Shown here: in pieces, positions 26,521 through 35,637 of the stretch | Layout of the letters: each line of letters starts with the position of its first letter | Position numbering within the stretch: the first letter of the stretch is position 1 | Source of the DNA: Prolixibacteraceae bacterium | GTDB lineage: Bacteria; Bacteroidota; Bacteroidia; Bacteroidales; Prolixibacteraceae | Assembly: GCA_019720755.1 (NCBI GenBank) | Contig: CP081303.1 | Coordinates: 2,356,001 to 2,420,000, forward strand | DNA length: 64,000 nt | Direction of reading: 5' to 3' | Program-made: the position numbers and the translations under genes | The notes under the pieces: generated by a model | What the model was told of the DNA's origin: nothing | Databases searched by the model: none | Seen by the model: the letters and a program-made list of their open reading frames with translations, nothing else

Positions 26521-26980
26521 CCTGAAGTGATTTTTTATTTTTGTATAAAATATAATAGAAACGAGATATATGAATAATCAAGGTCGTAAACATATTAAAA
26601 ATCATCACATAAAAGAAACTAAATTCATACACAAATAGCATCGACAAAATCAACACCAAATAGTTCATATAAGTTCCCCATACCAACGACTCCAAACGAT
26701 TTCTACTGATAAACTCATCTTCATTCTTCTCTTTGGAGAAGGAGATCATAAGCAAACCAATGATAGACAAAATTCCAAATATCTCATCCGCAATATTATT
26801 CTCTAAGATGCCTATTCCTCCTTTTGAAAAAATATCATTTTTAATACCAAAGACATGCACATTAAGAATATCTATCTCTAAAACATCAAAAAGACCAAGC
26901 AAACCAATCACTACAGAAGGGATAAATAACAACCAACCTATCTTTTTAAAACGATGGGAAAATAAATAATTTGTTTTCAT
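26510..26980 (-). CDS. Four-helix membrane protein paired with the XRE regulator
   Basis: 156-residue inner-membrane protein, not assignable to a named family by eye. Seen: hydrophobic segments at about 14-33 (WLLFIPSVVIGLLGLFDVL), 65-80 (IFGILSIIGLLMISF), 105-125 and 126-145, a charged loop KEKNEDEFISRNRLESL between the second and third, and a basic C-terminus. It is first in the two-gene operon. Probable role is a sensor or anti-regulator for the HTH protein, inferred from gene overlap only. Confidence 0.75.
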   Translation of the reverse strand: MKTNYLFSHRFKKIGWLLFIPSVVIGLLGLFDVLEIDILNVHVFGIKNDIFSKGGIGILENNIADEIFGILSIIGLLMISFSKEKNEDEFISRNRLESLVWGTYMNYLVLILSMLFVYEFSFFYVMIFNMFTTLIIHISRFYYILYKNKKSLQDEK

Positions 26981-27039
26981 ATCAGTACAATTTTATAATT
27001 AGTACTTCGAAAGTAATGACTATTTTCCATTAAGACAAG

Positions 27040-27085
27040 TATTATTGTCAAAATGCAATTAATACTTTACATTTTGACAACAATA
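27040..27085. promoter_or_regulatory. Inverted repeat upstream of the membrane protein/XRE operon, candidate operator
   Basis: TATTATTGTCAAAATG at 27040-27055 and CATTTTGACAACAATA at 27070-27085 pair at 15 of 16 positions across 14 bases. It lies 60-105 bases upstream of the operon start. Position suggests autoregulation by the XRE protein. No T-run follows, so it is unlikely to be a terminator. Confidence 0.45.
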
Positions 27086-27311
27086 CCATACCCTACTTAA
27101 AGTCAAAAAAGACACACAATTCATGCAACTCTGAAGCATTTAATAAAGCGTAAAAACAAAAGATTCCCTAAAAATAGAGCCAATATCTCTCCTCCTCTAT
27201 AGAGGGGGTCAGTCATTGAAATTTGAGCCTTTTAGTGAAAAAGAAATATAGAGATCACAACAGAAAGAAGTTATCTTATATTAAACAATACAGGAAAAGC
27301 ACGAATATTTA

Positions 27312-27319
27312 TATCTTTG
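27312..27319 (+). promoter_or_regulatory. Candidate Bacteroidota -7 promoter box
   Basis: TATCTTTG fits the TAnnTTTG consensus of Bacteroidota housekeeping promoters, 37 bases before the ATG at 27357. No clear TTTG -33 element was found, so the call is tentative. It could serve the small lipoprotein remnant and GH29. Confidence 0.35.
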
Positions 27320-27356
27320 ATAAAACGAACAAACTAATACAATCCAAAAATAGCTT

Positions 27357-27551
27357 ATGAAATACAAGATATTTTTAGCACTGTTATTATTCACAGCTTG
27401 TCAAAAGAAACCGAGTCGAAATTATAAGTTACCACAAGTTTACGACACCCCATAAATCTATGTAGAGAGCACCAACCCTTATACTCTTAGAATTCACGAC
27501 AAAATGATTAAAATTCCATCTGGAGTTTCTCAATGGAAACTAAAAAAGTAA
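27357..27551 (+). pseudogene. Small lipoprotein gene interrupted by an in-frame stop
   Basis: A 64-residue frame starts with a lipoprotein signal (KIFLALLLFTACQKK) and runs from ATG 27357 to TAA 27549-27551, but has a TAA at 27453-27455 after 32 codons. The part after it (IYVESTNPYTLRIHDKMIKI...) continues in the same frame, so a single base change explains the break. No domain is recognised. It lies 82 bases upstream of the fucosidase on the same strand. Confidence 0.5.
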
Positions 27552-27633
27552 ATTTTTAAGAAGTGGGCAAAACTCCCACTTCGTCCTAACAACAGAAATA
27601 GTACACTACTAATTAAATAAACACCAAAAGAGA

Positions 27634-29082
27634 ATGAAAAAAACAATTTTAACAAGCACATTGCTATTGATGGCAATCGCTGTTTTCGCACAGTGGAAAG
27701 ACAAAGAATATTATGTAGAGAAAGATCCCAAAGTACAACAAAAATTAGAAGATTGGAAAGACCTTAAACTAGGTTTTATGGTGCATTGGGGAGCATACTC
27801 CGTAGAGGGACTATGCGAATCTTGGCCTATCGTCTCTGAAGATGTAGAGTGGCTTACACCACACAAGGATATTCAGGCCTTTCGCAAACACTACTTCAAC
27901 CTCGCAACCAAATTCAATCCTACGGAATTCAAACCAAGTGACTGGGCTGATCTTGCAGAAGATATGGGAGCAAAATATTTTATTTTCACCACCAAACACC
28001 ACGATGGATTCACCATGTGGGACACCAAACAAACCGATTTTAAAATCACCAATCCAAAATATCCATATGCCAAATCAAAGCATGCAGACATCACAGGAGA
28101 ACTATTTAATGCGATGCGTAAAAAGCATATGATGATTGGGGCATATCTTTCAAAACCAGACTGGCATCACCCTAAATATTGGACTCCCTCTTTTGATGCA
28201 GCCACAAGAAATGTGAACTATAAAATATCAAGACACCCTGAATGGTGGAAAGATTACACCGATTTCTTTTATAAGCAAGTAGAAGAGTTGATGACTCAAT
28301 ATGGAGATGTCGACATTCTATGGCTTGATGGCGCATGGGCTACAAAAACCAACAGAGGACAGGATATGAAGATGGATGAAGTGGGCGAGATGTGTCGCAA
28401 ACACCAACCAGGAATCCTTGTGGTCGATCGTTGGATTGGGGGTAGATGGGAGAACTATCGTACTCCAGAGCAACATATTCCATCGGAGTCAGACAACACT
28501 CCATGGGAGTCAAACATGACCGTAAACTGTTGTTTCTCTTATCGTTTTGTCGACAGTCCTGAAACAAGAGTCAAGAGCAGTAGAGAACTTACCCACAAAC
28601 TAGTAGACGTGGTATCTAAAGGAGGAAACTTCCTTATCAACCTAGGAGCCTCTCCTCAAGGATGGTTCAACCAAAAAGAGATCGAGTCAGTACAAGGTTT
28701 GGGACAATGGTTAAAATTAAATGGAAAGGCAATCTATGAAACTCGTGCTATTGCACCATTTGGAGAAGCAAACGTACGCTACACAAAAGCCAAAGACAAC
28801 AGCAAGGTCTATGCGATAGTCCTTCTTTCAGAGGGAGAGCAGATGAAAAAGGCAATGCTTCCTGGCTGTCTAGTGGCCAAAGGCGCTACAGTAAGAGATA
28901 TCGCTACAGGCAAAAGAGTACGATTCTCTCAACAAGGAAATGCCACACTCATCGACATGCCTAAGAAAAAAGGAGTGGGACACTATGCTGTAGCATTCGA
29001 GATCTCAAAAGTAGAGAGAATGGCAGGTAAAAAATATGGCATGTCTCAAGATGCAATAGATGCAGTAAATAGAAATAAATAA
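27634..29082 (+). CDS. Alpha-L-fucosidase, GH29
   Basis: Secreted enzyme of 482 residues that removes alpha-linked L-fucose from glycans. Seen: a signal peptide ending near AVFAQ, then the GH29 barrel with LKLGFMVHWGAYSVEG, AKYFIFTTKHHDGFTMWDT and DVDILWLDGAW, where D232 is the expected nucleophile, and NFLINLGASPQGWF. A short beta C-terminal domain follows from about residue 375. There is no lipobox, so it is periplasmic or secreted by another route. A strong terminator follows. It pairs logically with the GH20 gene in breakdown of fucosylated, hexosamine-containing glycans. Confidence 0.95.
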   Translation: MKKTILTSTLLLMAIAVFAQWKDKEYYVEKDPKVQQKLEDWKDLKLGFMVHWGAYSVEGLCESWPIVSEDVEWLTPHKDIQAFRKHYFNLATKFNPTEFKPSDWADLAEDMGAKYFIFTTKHHDGFTMWDTKQTDFKITNPKYPYAKSKHADITGELFNAMRKKHMMIGAYLSKPDWHHPKYWTPSFDAATRNVNYKISRHPEWWKDYTDFFYKQVEELMTQYGDVDILWLDGAWATKTNRGQDMKMDEVGEMCRKHQPGILVVDRWIGGRWENYRTPEQHIPSESDNTPWESNMTVNCCFSYRFVDSPETRVKSSRELTHKLVDVVSKGGNFLINLGASPQGWFNQKEIESVQGLGQWLKLNGKAIYETRAIAPFGEANVRYTKAKDNSKVYAIVLLSEGEQMKKAMLPGCLVAKGATVRDIATGKRVRFSQQGNATLIDMPKKKGVGHYAVAFEISKVERMAGKKYGMSQDAIDAVNRNK

Positions 29083-29170
29083 CCTTTTGATTCCTAATAG
29101 AAATCTAGTTTCTAGCCATACCATAATCTACAAACATAGATTCCTTTCATCACATCGAGATCAACAGTAA

Positions 29171-29211
29171 AATCAAAAAGGAGAGGCTTCAATAGTCTCT
29201 CCTTTTTGATT
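29171..29211. terminator. Strong bidirectional terminator after the fucosidase
   Basis: AATCAAAAAGGAGAG at 29171-29185 and CTCTCCTTTTTGATT at 29197-29211 are perfectly complementary, with an 11-base loop and T-runs in both directions. Confidence 0.92.
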
Positions 29212-29219
29212 CTAAAAAA

Positions 29220-29852
29220 ATCTTATTTGTAATATTCCATAAAATAAGAACCTACCATATTTAATTAAATATTTATGAAACGAAAATGTCTTTACCTTAG
29301 CCCATTTCAACCGTTTTATGCTTCTTATAGTTTTCTGCCTGATGGAAGATATCATGGGTTAGTCTAAGAGGGTGACATTACTACGCCACAGTATTTGTGC
29401 AACATTGCGTTGCACTATATCAACATCTTACCACGCTTCAGCAAATTTTCGTATATATTTTAGGTTACATGGAGTATCAGAACCACGCAAATACGACGAC
29501 ACAAAATATGGTAAAAACATGACTGTCATATCAGGGCAAACACATGGGTTTGCAGCTACCATACAACATATTGTTGCTACAAAATAGAACGATATCAAAT
29601 ATGGTAATTAAAGGAGCATCAATAATCGATGCATCAACACCTGGGAGATAGGAAGCTCCTGCTTCCGTGTGTTGTTTCAATCTTTTTAAAATTATTGACT
29701 CAAGGAGTATTGCACGAAGTCTCGTGCAATCTCGAAGCGAGAGCTTCGAGGATCCCAGGAGCTGTCGCTACAAATCGCTATAACAATTTTACACGACATC
29801 CACCATGTAGGGGCATCTCCAAAGTACCTTTTGGCAAAACTCTATATAAACA
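29220..29852. other. Low-coding island rich in hairpins
   Basis: About 630 bases with no supportable gene. A short frame at 29275-29367 (31 codons with stop) is followed in frame by another 32 codons to TAG; this could be a decayed gene, but no family is recognised. Further on are a perfect GTGCAAC/GTTGCAC hairpin at 29397-29415 and the stacked structure at 29640-29759. Confidence 0.5.
29640..29759. repeat. Multi-hairpin structure, candidate structured RNA or palindromic mobile repeat
   Basis: An outer pair CCTGGGA (29640-29646) and TCCCAGG (29753-29759) encloses three perfect hairpins: GGAAGC/GCTTCC at 29651-29666, ATTGCACGA/TCGTGCAAT at 29709-29730, and CTCGAAGC/GCTTCGAG at 29731-29750. 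The last two abut with no gap. Loops are four bases each. Such order is unlikely by chance. It could be a structured RNA, or a REP/MITE-like repeat unit; no transposase is adjacent. Confidence 0.6.
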
Positions 29853-29975
29853 ATGAAAGAAACAGATAAAGCAATAGATGTAGCAACCTTAATTATAAGC
29901 GCAAATGAAAAAGTGCCCAAAATTACTGGAAATCAAACAAAAGAAGATATAAAAGCATCAATTTACGTAAATTAA
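29853..29975 (+). CDS. Short peptide with an ATLIxxANEKV motif (module copy 1)
   Basis: 40-residue frame from ATG 29853. No known domain. The segment DVATLIISANEKVPKI is related to DATLILKANEKVSTI encoded at 30324-30407, which is why it is listed. A gene for a small membrane protein follows 83 bases later, as in the second copy. It may be the tail of a longer lost gene rather than a free peptide. Confidence 0.4.
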   Translation: MKETDKAIDVATLIISANEKVPKITGNQTKEDIKASIYVN

Positions 29976-30058
29976 CTTTAATTATATTATACAATACAAA
30001 AAGTATTTTGCTATTTTACAAATAAATTATTTCTTTTTTGCAAAATTTAAAATTGAAT

Positions 30059-30259
30059 ATGAAAATGTCCTTAAAATTACTTGTTTCATCTATAGTCTCT
30101 TTTATACTTTTAATTATATCTTTTTACGTATTAAGTCAAAGTAATAATTTTAGTTCAGGATTAGTAGCTGTAATTGAACAACTATCAACTCTTTTAACAT
30201 ATATGACGCTCCTTTTGTTTTCAGGTTTCTTTTATAGAAAATACATTGTAAAAGATTAG
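30059..30259 (+). CDS. Small two-helix membrane protein (module copy 1)
   Basis: 66-residue protein from ATG 30059; an upstream TTG at 30038 is less likely. Seen: hydrophobic helices at about 5-25 (LLVSSIVSFILLIISFYVL) and 40-56 (LLTYMTLLLFSGFFY), with a basic C-terminal tail. No family is recognised. Small membrane proteins of this kind can be immunity proteins, holins or antitoxin partners; the sequence does not decide. Confidence 0.5.
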   Translation: MKMSLKLLVSSIVSFILLIISFYVLSQSNNFSSGLVAVIEQLSTLLTYMTLLLFSGFFYRKYIVKD

Positions 30260-30323
30260 ATGTACTAATGGACATAACATATTCAGAAGACCCAAAGTAC
30301 TTTAGTCTTTTCTTCAGGCGTAA

Positions 30324-30407
30324 ATTCTAGATTTAGATGCAACACTTATTTTAAAGGCAAATGAAAAGGTTTCTACAATAAATCCTAACCTGCGTAGTAA
30401 AGTTTGA
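30324..30407 (+). pseudogene. Remnant of an ATLIxxANEKV peptide gene (module copy 2)
   Basis: 27 codons between stops read ILDLDATLILKANEKVSTIN and on to RSKV. There is no start codon in frame after the TAA at 30321-30323. The similarity to the peptide at 29853 and the same downstream neighbour show a duplicated module with this copy decayed. Confidence 0.5.
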
Positions 30408-30442
30408 TAGAATATTTTAAAAAAAACTTATATTTAATAATT

Positions 30443-30679
30443 ATGAAAGAAAATGATAAAAAAAATAAAATTGTATTTCTTACTGGTATTATTACTGCAA
30501 TTACAACGTTTACTCTCTTGAATATTTTTCTTGATGGAAAGATAATTGAGATACCTAAAGATACACTTGAAGGCAGAATCATTACTATTGTAGGGTACGG
30601 AACAATTATGTTTACGACTTCCCTTCTTGCATTTGTGACACTAGTGATATTGAAAAAGAAATCAAGACTATTTAAGTGA
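30443..30679 (+). CDS. Small two-helix membrane protein (module copy 2)
   Basis: 78-residue protein from ATG 30443; a TTG at 30404 would overlap the remnant and is less likely. Seen: a basic start (MKENDKKNK), helix one IVFLTGIITAITTFTLLNIF, a short polar loop with IEIPKDTLEGR, helix two ITIVGYGTIMFTTSLLAFVT and a basic tail KKKSRLFK. Its two-helix layout and position match the protein at 30059, though the sequences are only loosely alike. Function unknown. Confidence 0.55.
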   Translation: MKENDKKNKIVFLTGIITAITTFTLLNIFLDGKIIEIPKDTLEGRIITIVGYGTIMFTTSLLAFVTLVILKKKSRLFK

Positions 30680-30819
30680 GAATCTTTAGTATTATAGATC
30701 CCGAATGTAGCAGGCAATTAAACCTATTATCTATCTGTGTTGTTTCTACTTTTTTATTTGTTTATACCTTTTGTTTTAAATTGCAAAATAGGTTGCTCAC
30801 CTAAAACACCCAAACGAAA

Positions 30820-30848
30820 ATAGCCCACAAGTAAAAACTTGTAGGCTA
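30820..30848 (-). terminator. Terminator of the susCD operon
   Basis: ATAGCC-C-ACAAGT and ACTTGT-A-GGCTAT form a hairpin with a 4-base loop at 30820-30847. The minus strand then reads TTTTCGTTT. It is 58 bases past the SusD stop. Confidence 0.75.
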
Positions 30849-30905
30849 TATATATACAGTATCCCTCTTTTATTATGGGGATACGAAACCATGACCATCA
30901 CAAAA

Positions 30906-32435
30906 CTATCTTTGCCACCACATTTTATCTCCTAACATGGCGTTTGCATTATACGAATTAGGATTCAGGTTTTTTTCAACGAGAGGATATGCTAGACGAT
31001 TAATGAAAGTCTCTCCATTTAACGTCGCCGATGGGTCAGGTGCTGGGATCGGAATAAAATTAGGGAATCCAGTTCTACGGAACTCTGTCCATCCTTCGAA
31101 TCCATCAGGAAAGAGAGCCAACCACTTTTGTGTCGTGATCTTCTCTTGATCAATAGTACCACTTACCGAAGCGATATAGTTCGCTATCTCTTTTTCCGTA
31201 GGAACAGGTCCTTGATAAACTTTATGAGACTCTTGGCTCCATTGCAACATACTTGCACGGATACCCTCTTCATAAAGTGATTTCGAATCACCTGAGACAC
31301 CCAAGTTCATTACAGCCTCTGCTTTCAAGAAACAAACTTCTGCATAGGAAAAGATAAACATCGGAAGTTCTTTACCCGCATCTAGTGGCATGTATTTCTT
31401 TTTATCGGCATCATATGTATATTTAGAAGCGATAGGACCTACATTGGAATAGCTACCCAAGTCTCCTGTTGGAACGTCTTTTACAGCCAATCCATTTTGA
31501 ACTCCTTTAAAGTTTGAAACATCATAAGGATCTTCATTATTACGAACAGCCACTGGTGCCCAATACATCTTCAATCGAGGGTCAACCACTCCTAGTTTGT
31601 CACCATTCATATAGATCTCCATGGTCTTACTCATACGGAACTCATTCCAATATGCAATCTCATGAATCGGGTTTGTTGCCTCTCTGTTATTTGGATCACT
31701 AGGCAGCACCGCAGCATCGTCATTGCTAGTCATCACTCCAGAAGCGATTGCTTTGGTTGCAGTCTCCCTCGCCAAATCAGGCTCCACATTAGAGATATGT
31801 ATCGCCATACGAAGAAGCAAAGAGTTTGCAAAACGTTTCCATTTTGCTGTCGATCCTTGATAGATCACATCTGCACTACCAAATCCACCTGCTTCCATGT
31901 TTGGATCTAGTTTACTTATCGCATCCTCTAACTCTACAATCAAATTGTGGTAGATAGACTCTTGCGAATCATATTTTGGTTTAGAAATTCCAATACTTGC
32001 TTCACTATAAGGAATAGCCCCCCAAGTATCAGTCCATCTTTGAAACATAAAGGCACGATAAATACGAGCCATCTGCACACGATTTACATTCTCATTAGGA
32101 TCCGCAATAATTTGATTTAGAACTCTAAAATGTTCACTATAAAATTCATTCCAAACGCCTTCGATCCAACCATTATTCATTGTATAACGGTCACTAGGAA
32201 AGTAGTTTGTTGTGTTTGCCCAATATTGGGCATATTGATTTACATAGAGACTCTGCATCAACTGGTAAATTCCCCAATTAGAAAATCCGCCTCGCTTCTC
32301 TACTGTTGTAAAAAGATATTTAGAATCTAAATCAGTAACCTGAGTCGGATTGTTATTCAATTGATCAAAATCAGATGTACAACCAGACAAAGCGACTAAA
32401 GCTAAAAGAACTTTTAATATATTATTTTTAAACAT
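30906..32435 (-). CDS. SusD/RagB-family starch-binding-type outer-membrane lipoprotein
   Basis: Surface lipoprotein of 509 residues that captures glycan or peptide and closes the lid of its SusC partner. Seen: lipobox ALSGC with a following TSDFDQLNNNPT, helical TPR-like repeats, FMFQRWTDTWGAIPYSEA, and a C-terminal PNSYNANAMLGDKMWW end typical of the SusD-like_2 (PF12771) branch. The gene is 11 bases downstream of susC on the same strand. No glycoside hydrolase is in this operon, so its ligand is open; the SusD_2 branch is often linked to peptides as well as glycans. Confidence 0.94.
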   Translation of the reverse strand: MFKNNILKVLLALVALSGCTSDFDQLNNNPTQVTDLDSKYLFTTVEKRGGFSNWGIYQLMQSLYVNQYAQYWANTTNYFPSDRYTMNNGWIEGVWNEFYSEHFRVLNQIIADPNENVNRVQMARIYRAFMFQRWTDTWGAIPYSEASIGISKPKYDSQESIYHNLIVELEDAISKLDPNMEAGGFGSADVIYQGSTAKWKRFANSLLLRMAIHISNVEPDLARETATKAIASGVMTSNDDAAVLPSDPNNREATNPIHEIAYWNEFRMSKTMEIYMNGDKLGVVDPRLKMYWAPVAVRNNEDPYDVSNFKGVQNGLAVKDVPTGDLGSYSNVGPIASKYTYDADKKKYMPLDAGKELPMFIFSYAEVCFLKAEAVMNLGVSGDSKSLYEEGIRASMLQWSQESHKVYQGPVPTEKEIANYIASVSGTIDQEKITTQKWLALFPDGFEGWTEFRRTGFPNFIPIPAPDPSATLNGETFINRLAYPLVEKNLNPNSYNANAMLGDKMWWQR

Positions 32436-32446
32436 CCTTCGTATGA

Positions 32447-35400
32447 TTAAAAGTTAAACCCAACATTAAAACCTAAACTTCTTGTATAAGGCTGACTAAA
32501 TGCCTCAATACCTTGTACAGAATCAAAATTACTTGAAGAGCTATTAGGTACCCATCCATCGGTATTTTTATATACATACCAAAGGTTTGATCCATATACA
32601 CCGACCACCACATTCTTTAAACTAAATTGGTCATTACCAATATCTCCAATTCGATAGCTTAACGAAAGGTTACTTAAAGAGATGTAAGAAGCATCATAAA
32701 GGAATGGCTCAACTGCTCCATTCTCTCCACCTACCGCTTGCCAATATTCTTGTGCAGTCACAGAAGTGGTATTCTTCTCTCCTGTCGTAGCATTCACACC
32801 TTCTACAACCATTCCACCTTCGCGATAATCTGTTGTGAAAGATCCATTACCGTTTCCTGCCAATACAGAATTTGTCCAAGAGTAAACCTCTCCTCCAAAA
32901 CTCATATTAAACATGAAATCCAAGGTCCATTTTTTATATCTAAAAGAGTTACCCCATCCTAATAGAACATCAGGCTGATTATTTCCTAAATTCACATAGT
33001 CAGTGGTTAGCAAAGGGAGTCCATGATCATCCACCAATACATTGCCATCGCCATCTCTTTGATATCCGCGTCCATAGATATCACCATAACCACCACCAGC
33101 AGTAATTCGAATGTTGGCAGGAATAATATTGGAATTGGCCATCACAGAATAGTAATTTAAATCTTCATTCAATGAAACCACATAATTGGTATTTTTACTT
33201 GCATTCAAACTTGAAGTCCAATTAAATCCATTCTCGTTTCTGAAGACCTCAGCGGAGATAGAAAGCTCATGACCATAGTTCTGAATCTCTCCAGCATTCA
33301 CCACACGTTGTTTGTATCCAGAAGAGGGAACATCATCGATGACTAAGATCTGATCTTTGGTACTATTCTTATAATAAGTATAATCCAATGACAGTCTACC
33401 ATCAAATAATTTAAATTCCGCACCAATCTCATACGAAGTAGTCTGCTCTGGTTTTAAATCATCTGCAGGCTTCACAGGGTCCACACGACCAAATTGATTG
33501 CCATCTACTCCAGGCTGTAAAGTATAGGTAGAATTGGTTAGATATGCAGGAGCATCGTTACCCACTTTCGCAACGGACCCACGTAATTTACCATAAGTTA
33601 ACCACTCTGGAAGAGAAACATCCATACGAGTAAGCATATCAGACCAAACCCATCCTAAAGATGCAGAAGGGTAAAAATAAGATCTATTATTCGATGGTAG
33701 CGTCGAAGACCAGTCATTTCTAGCTGTAATATCTAAATAGATAAAATGTCCATAAGAGAGTTGTCCAAAAGCATACAACGAGTTAATACGTTTTTCATCA
33801 TGACTCCATTTGGTTTCAGGATTCGGTGTATTCGTTACAGAAAACCACCCTGGTACAGTTAAAGAATTGGCTGTCACATCTGTACGATCATAATAGTGAT
33901 AATACATATTTCCTCCTGCAGATAGCGATGCAGACCAATCCTCATTAAAGTCCTTCTGGGCAGTAATCAAGAAGTCATTATTCATATCAAAAGATCTTGA
34001 ACTTCCTTCGCTATAACGTCCAGACTGAAATGTTGGGTTTGCATATTTCGATTCCGAAGTGTTACGACTATAATAGTCGACTCCTGTACGAACAAACATA
34101 GACAACCAATCATTCGCTTTATATGAAAACTTTGCCATACCTAAAGTACGAGTTTTCTCTGCGGTAGACATCAAATTCTCTGTCAACCAATATGGATTCA
34201 AAAAGATGGTATTCTCATTAAAATAGTGATATGAGTGGTCTGGCGTTACATACCCCTGCATCATGCTATTTGGCAAAGAAGATGGTGTATAAATCAACCC
34301 TTTTACTGGGTTGGCAGCAGAACTACCAAAATCAGTCTTATTTTGATCGTTATTATACATCATATTGATCTTGGTATCCAAATCAAATTTGTCACTCAGA
34401 TCAAATGTCGTACGCAAACTAACATTATATTTATCCAAAGTTACATTTGGCGTGATACTATTCATGTCGGTATAGGTCATTCCCAAAGTGCTTTGCACCT
34501 TCTCTGTACCACCAGAAATATTCACACTATTAACAAATTCATGACCCGTTTCATAAAAGTCACCATAACGACTTTTACTTTGATTTGCAGAGTACTTGGA
34601 TCCATCAGGAAGCACTAGCTCTTGTCCAATATTCTTTGATCCCCAAGATGTATAAGCGTTGCTATTATTTCCTGCTCCAGTATAGAACACCCCATTGTTC
34701 CCTTGGACATAATCATATTGTAAACGGTCTTCATTTTCTTTTGCAATGGTATTAAAAGTAAATTTACCATTGTAACTCACCTTTACTTGTCCTGACTTAC
34801 CCTTCTTGGTGGTGATTAAAATCACCCCATTGGCAGCTCTCGATCCATAAAGTGCAGCAGCAGTTGGACCTTTCAACACAGACATACTCTCGATATTATC
34901 TGGATTAATATCAGCTGCAGTATTTCCATAGTCTTTACCTCCCCAAAGGTCATCACCACCCAAACTTCTATTGTCTAATGGCACCCCATCAACAACATAC
35001 AGCGGCTGATTGTTTCCAGCAATAGAAGAACTTCCACGAATCGTAACTCGGACTGATCCTCCTTCACCTGAAGCAGAGTTATTCACCTGAACCCCTGAGA
35101 CTTTTCCTGAAAGAGAACTCATCGGATTGGAGTCTCCTTTATTGAGGTCATCCCCTCCTAAATCTTGAACAGAATATCCCAATGATTTCTTCTCCTTCCT
35201 AATTCCTAAGGCGGTCACAACAACCTCGTCAACCTTCTGAATATCGCTCTTTAATACAATTTGATAAGACTTTGATCCATCAACAACAACCTCTCGTGTT
35301 ACCATTCCCACATAAGAGATCTGAAGTATATCCCCTTTTGATACTTTAATTTGGAAGTGTCCATCAAAATCTGTTATAGTCCCCATTGTGGTTCCTTTTA

Positions 35401-35572
35401 CAACCACTGAAGCTCCAGGAATTGAAACTTGATCTTCTCCGACAACCTGTCCTTCTGCAATAATTTTAGTTTGAGCAAAAACAGAAAGAGAGAATCCCAA
35501 ACACAGCCACACCAATATTCCTTTTGCAAGAAAACCGATCCTACTGAACAAGCATTTTTTTTGAGTGTTCAT
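32447..35572 (-). CDS. SusC/RagA-family TonB-linked outer-membrane receptor
   Basis: TonB-dependent importer of 1041 residues. Seen: a signal peptide, a carboxypeptidase-like regulatory domain (AEGQVVGEDQVSIPGASVVV, GTITDFDGHFQIKV, ISYVGM), a TonB box (VDEVVVTALGIRKEKKSLGYSV), a plug with GSSSIAGNNQPLYVVDGVPL and AALYGSRAANGVILITTKKG, and a 22-strand barrel ending in YTRSLGFNVGFNF with a terminal Phe. It is first in the operon with SusD. A palindrome at 35638 lies about 70-80 bases upstream of its start and may be its operator. No sigma/anti-sigma pair is adjacent. Confidence 0.96.
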   Translation of the reverse strand: MNTQKKCLFSRIGFLAKGILVWLCLGFSLSVFAQTKIIAEGQVVGEDQVSIPGASVVVKGTTMGTITDFDGHFQIKVSKGDILQISYVGMVTREVVVDGSKSYQIVLKSDIQKVDEVVVTALGIRKEKKSLGYSVQDLGGDDLNKGDSNPMSSLSGKVSGVQVNNSASGEGGSVRVTIRGSSSIAGNNQPLYVVDGVPLDNRSLGGDDLWGGKDYGNTAADINPDNIESMSVLKGPTAAALYGSRAANGVILITTKKGKSGQVKVSYNGKFTFNTIAKENEDRLQYDYVQGNNGVFYTGAGNNSNAYTSWGSKNIGQELVLPDGSKYSANQSKSRYGDFYETGHEFVNSVNISGGTEKVQSTLGMTYTDMNSITPNVTLDKYNVSLRTTFDLSDKFDLDTKINMMYNNDQNKTDFGSSAANPVKGLIYTPSSLPNSMMQGYVTPDHSYHYFNENTIFLNPYWLTENLMSTAEKTRTLGMAKFSYKANDWLSMFVRTGVDYYSRNTSESKYANPTFQSGRYSEGSSRSFDMNNDFLITAQKDFNEDWSASLSAGGNMYYHYYDRTDVTANSLTVPGWFSVTNTPNPETKWSHDEKRINSLYAFGQLSYGHFIYLDITARNDWSSTLPSNNRSYFYPSASLGWVWSDMLTRMDVSLPEWLTYGKLRGSVAKVGNDAPAYLTNSTYTLQPGVDGNQFGRVDPVKPADDLKPEQTTSYEIGAEFKLFDGRLSLDYTYYKNSTKDQILVIDDVPSSGYKQRVVNAGEIQNYGHELSISAEVFRNENGFNWTSSLNASKNTNYVVSLNEDLNYYSVMANSNIIPANIRITAGGGYGDIYGRGYQRDGDGNVLVDDHGLPLLTTDYVNLGNNQPDVLLGWGNSFRYKKWTLDFMFNMSFGGEVYSWTNSVLAGNGNGSFTTDYREGGMVVEGVNATTGEKNTTSVTAQEYWQAVGGENGAVEPFLYDASYISLSNLSLSYRIGDIGNDQFSLKNVVVGVYGSNLWYVYKNTDGWVPNSSSSNFDSVQGIEAFSQPYTRSLGFNVGFNF

Positions 35573-35637
35573 ACAAAGTGTGTTTTAAAATTTTTACGAT
35601 TTAACTTTTCATTTAGATATGCATACTAGATTACCAA

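Noticed and set aside
29275-29463. Short in-frame coding-like stretch with two stops
   Set aside because: Could be a decayed gene, but I recognise no family and AT-rich DNA readily gives such frames; noted only in the region entry.
29372-29856. Plus-strand frames of 71 and 75 codons over the hairpin island
   Set aside because: They read across perfect palindromes and have no domain; the palindromes explain the sequence better.
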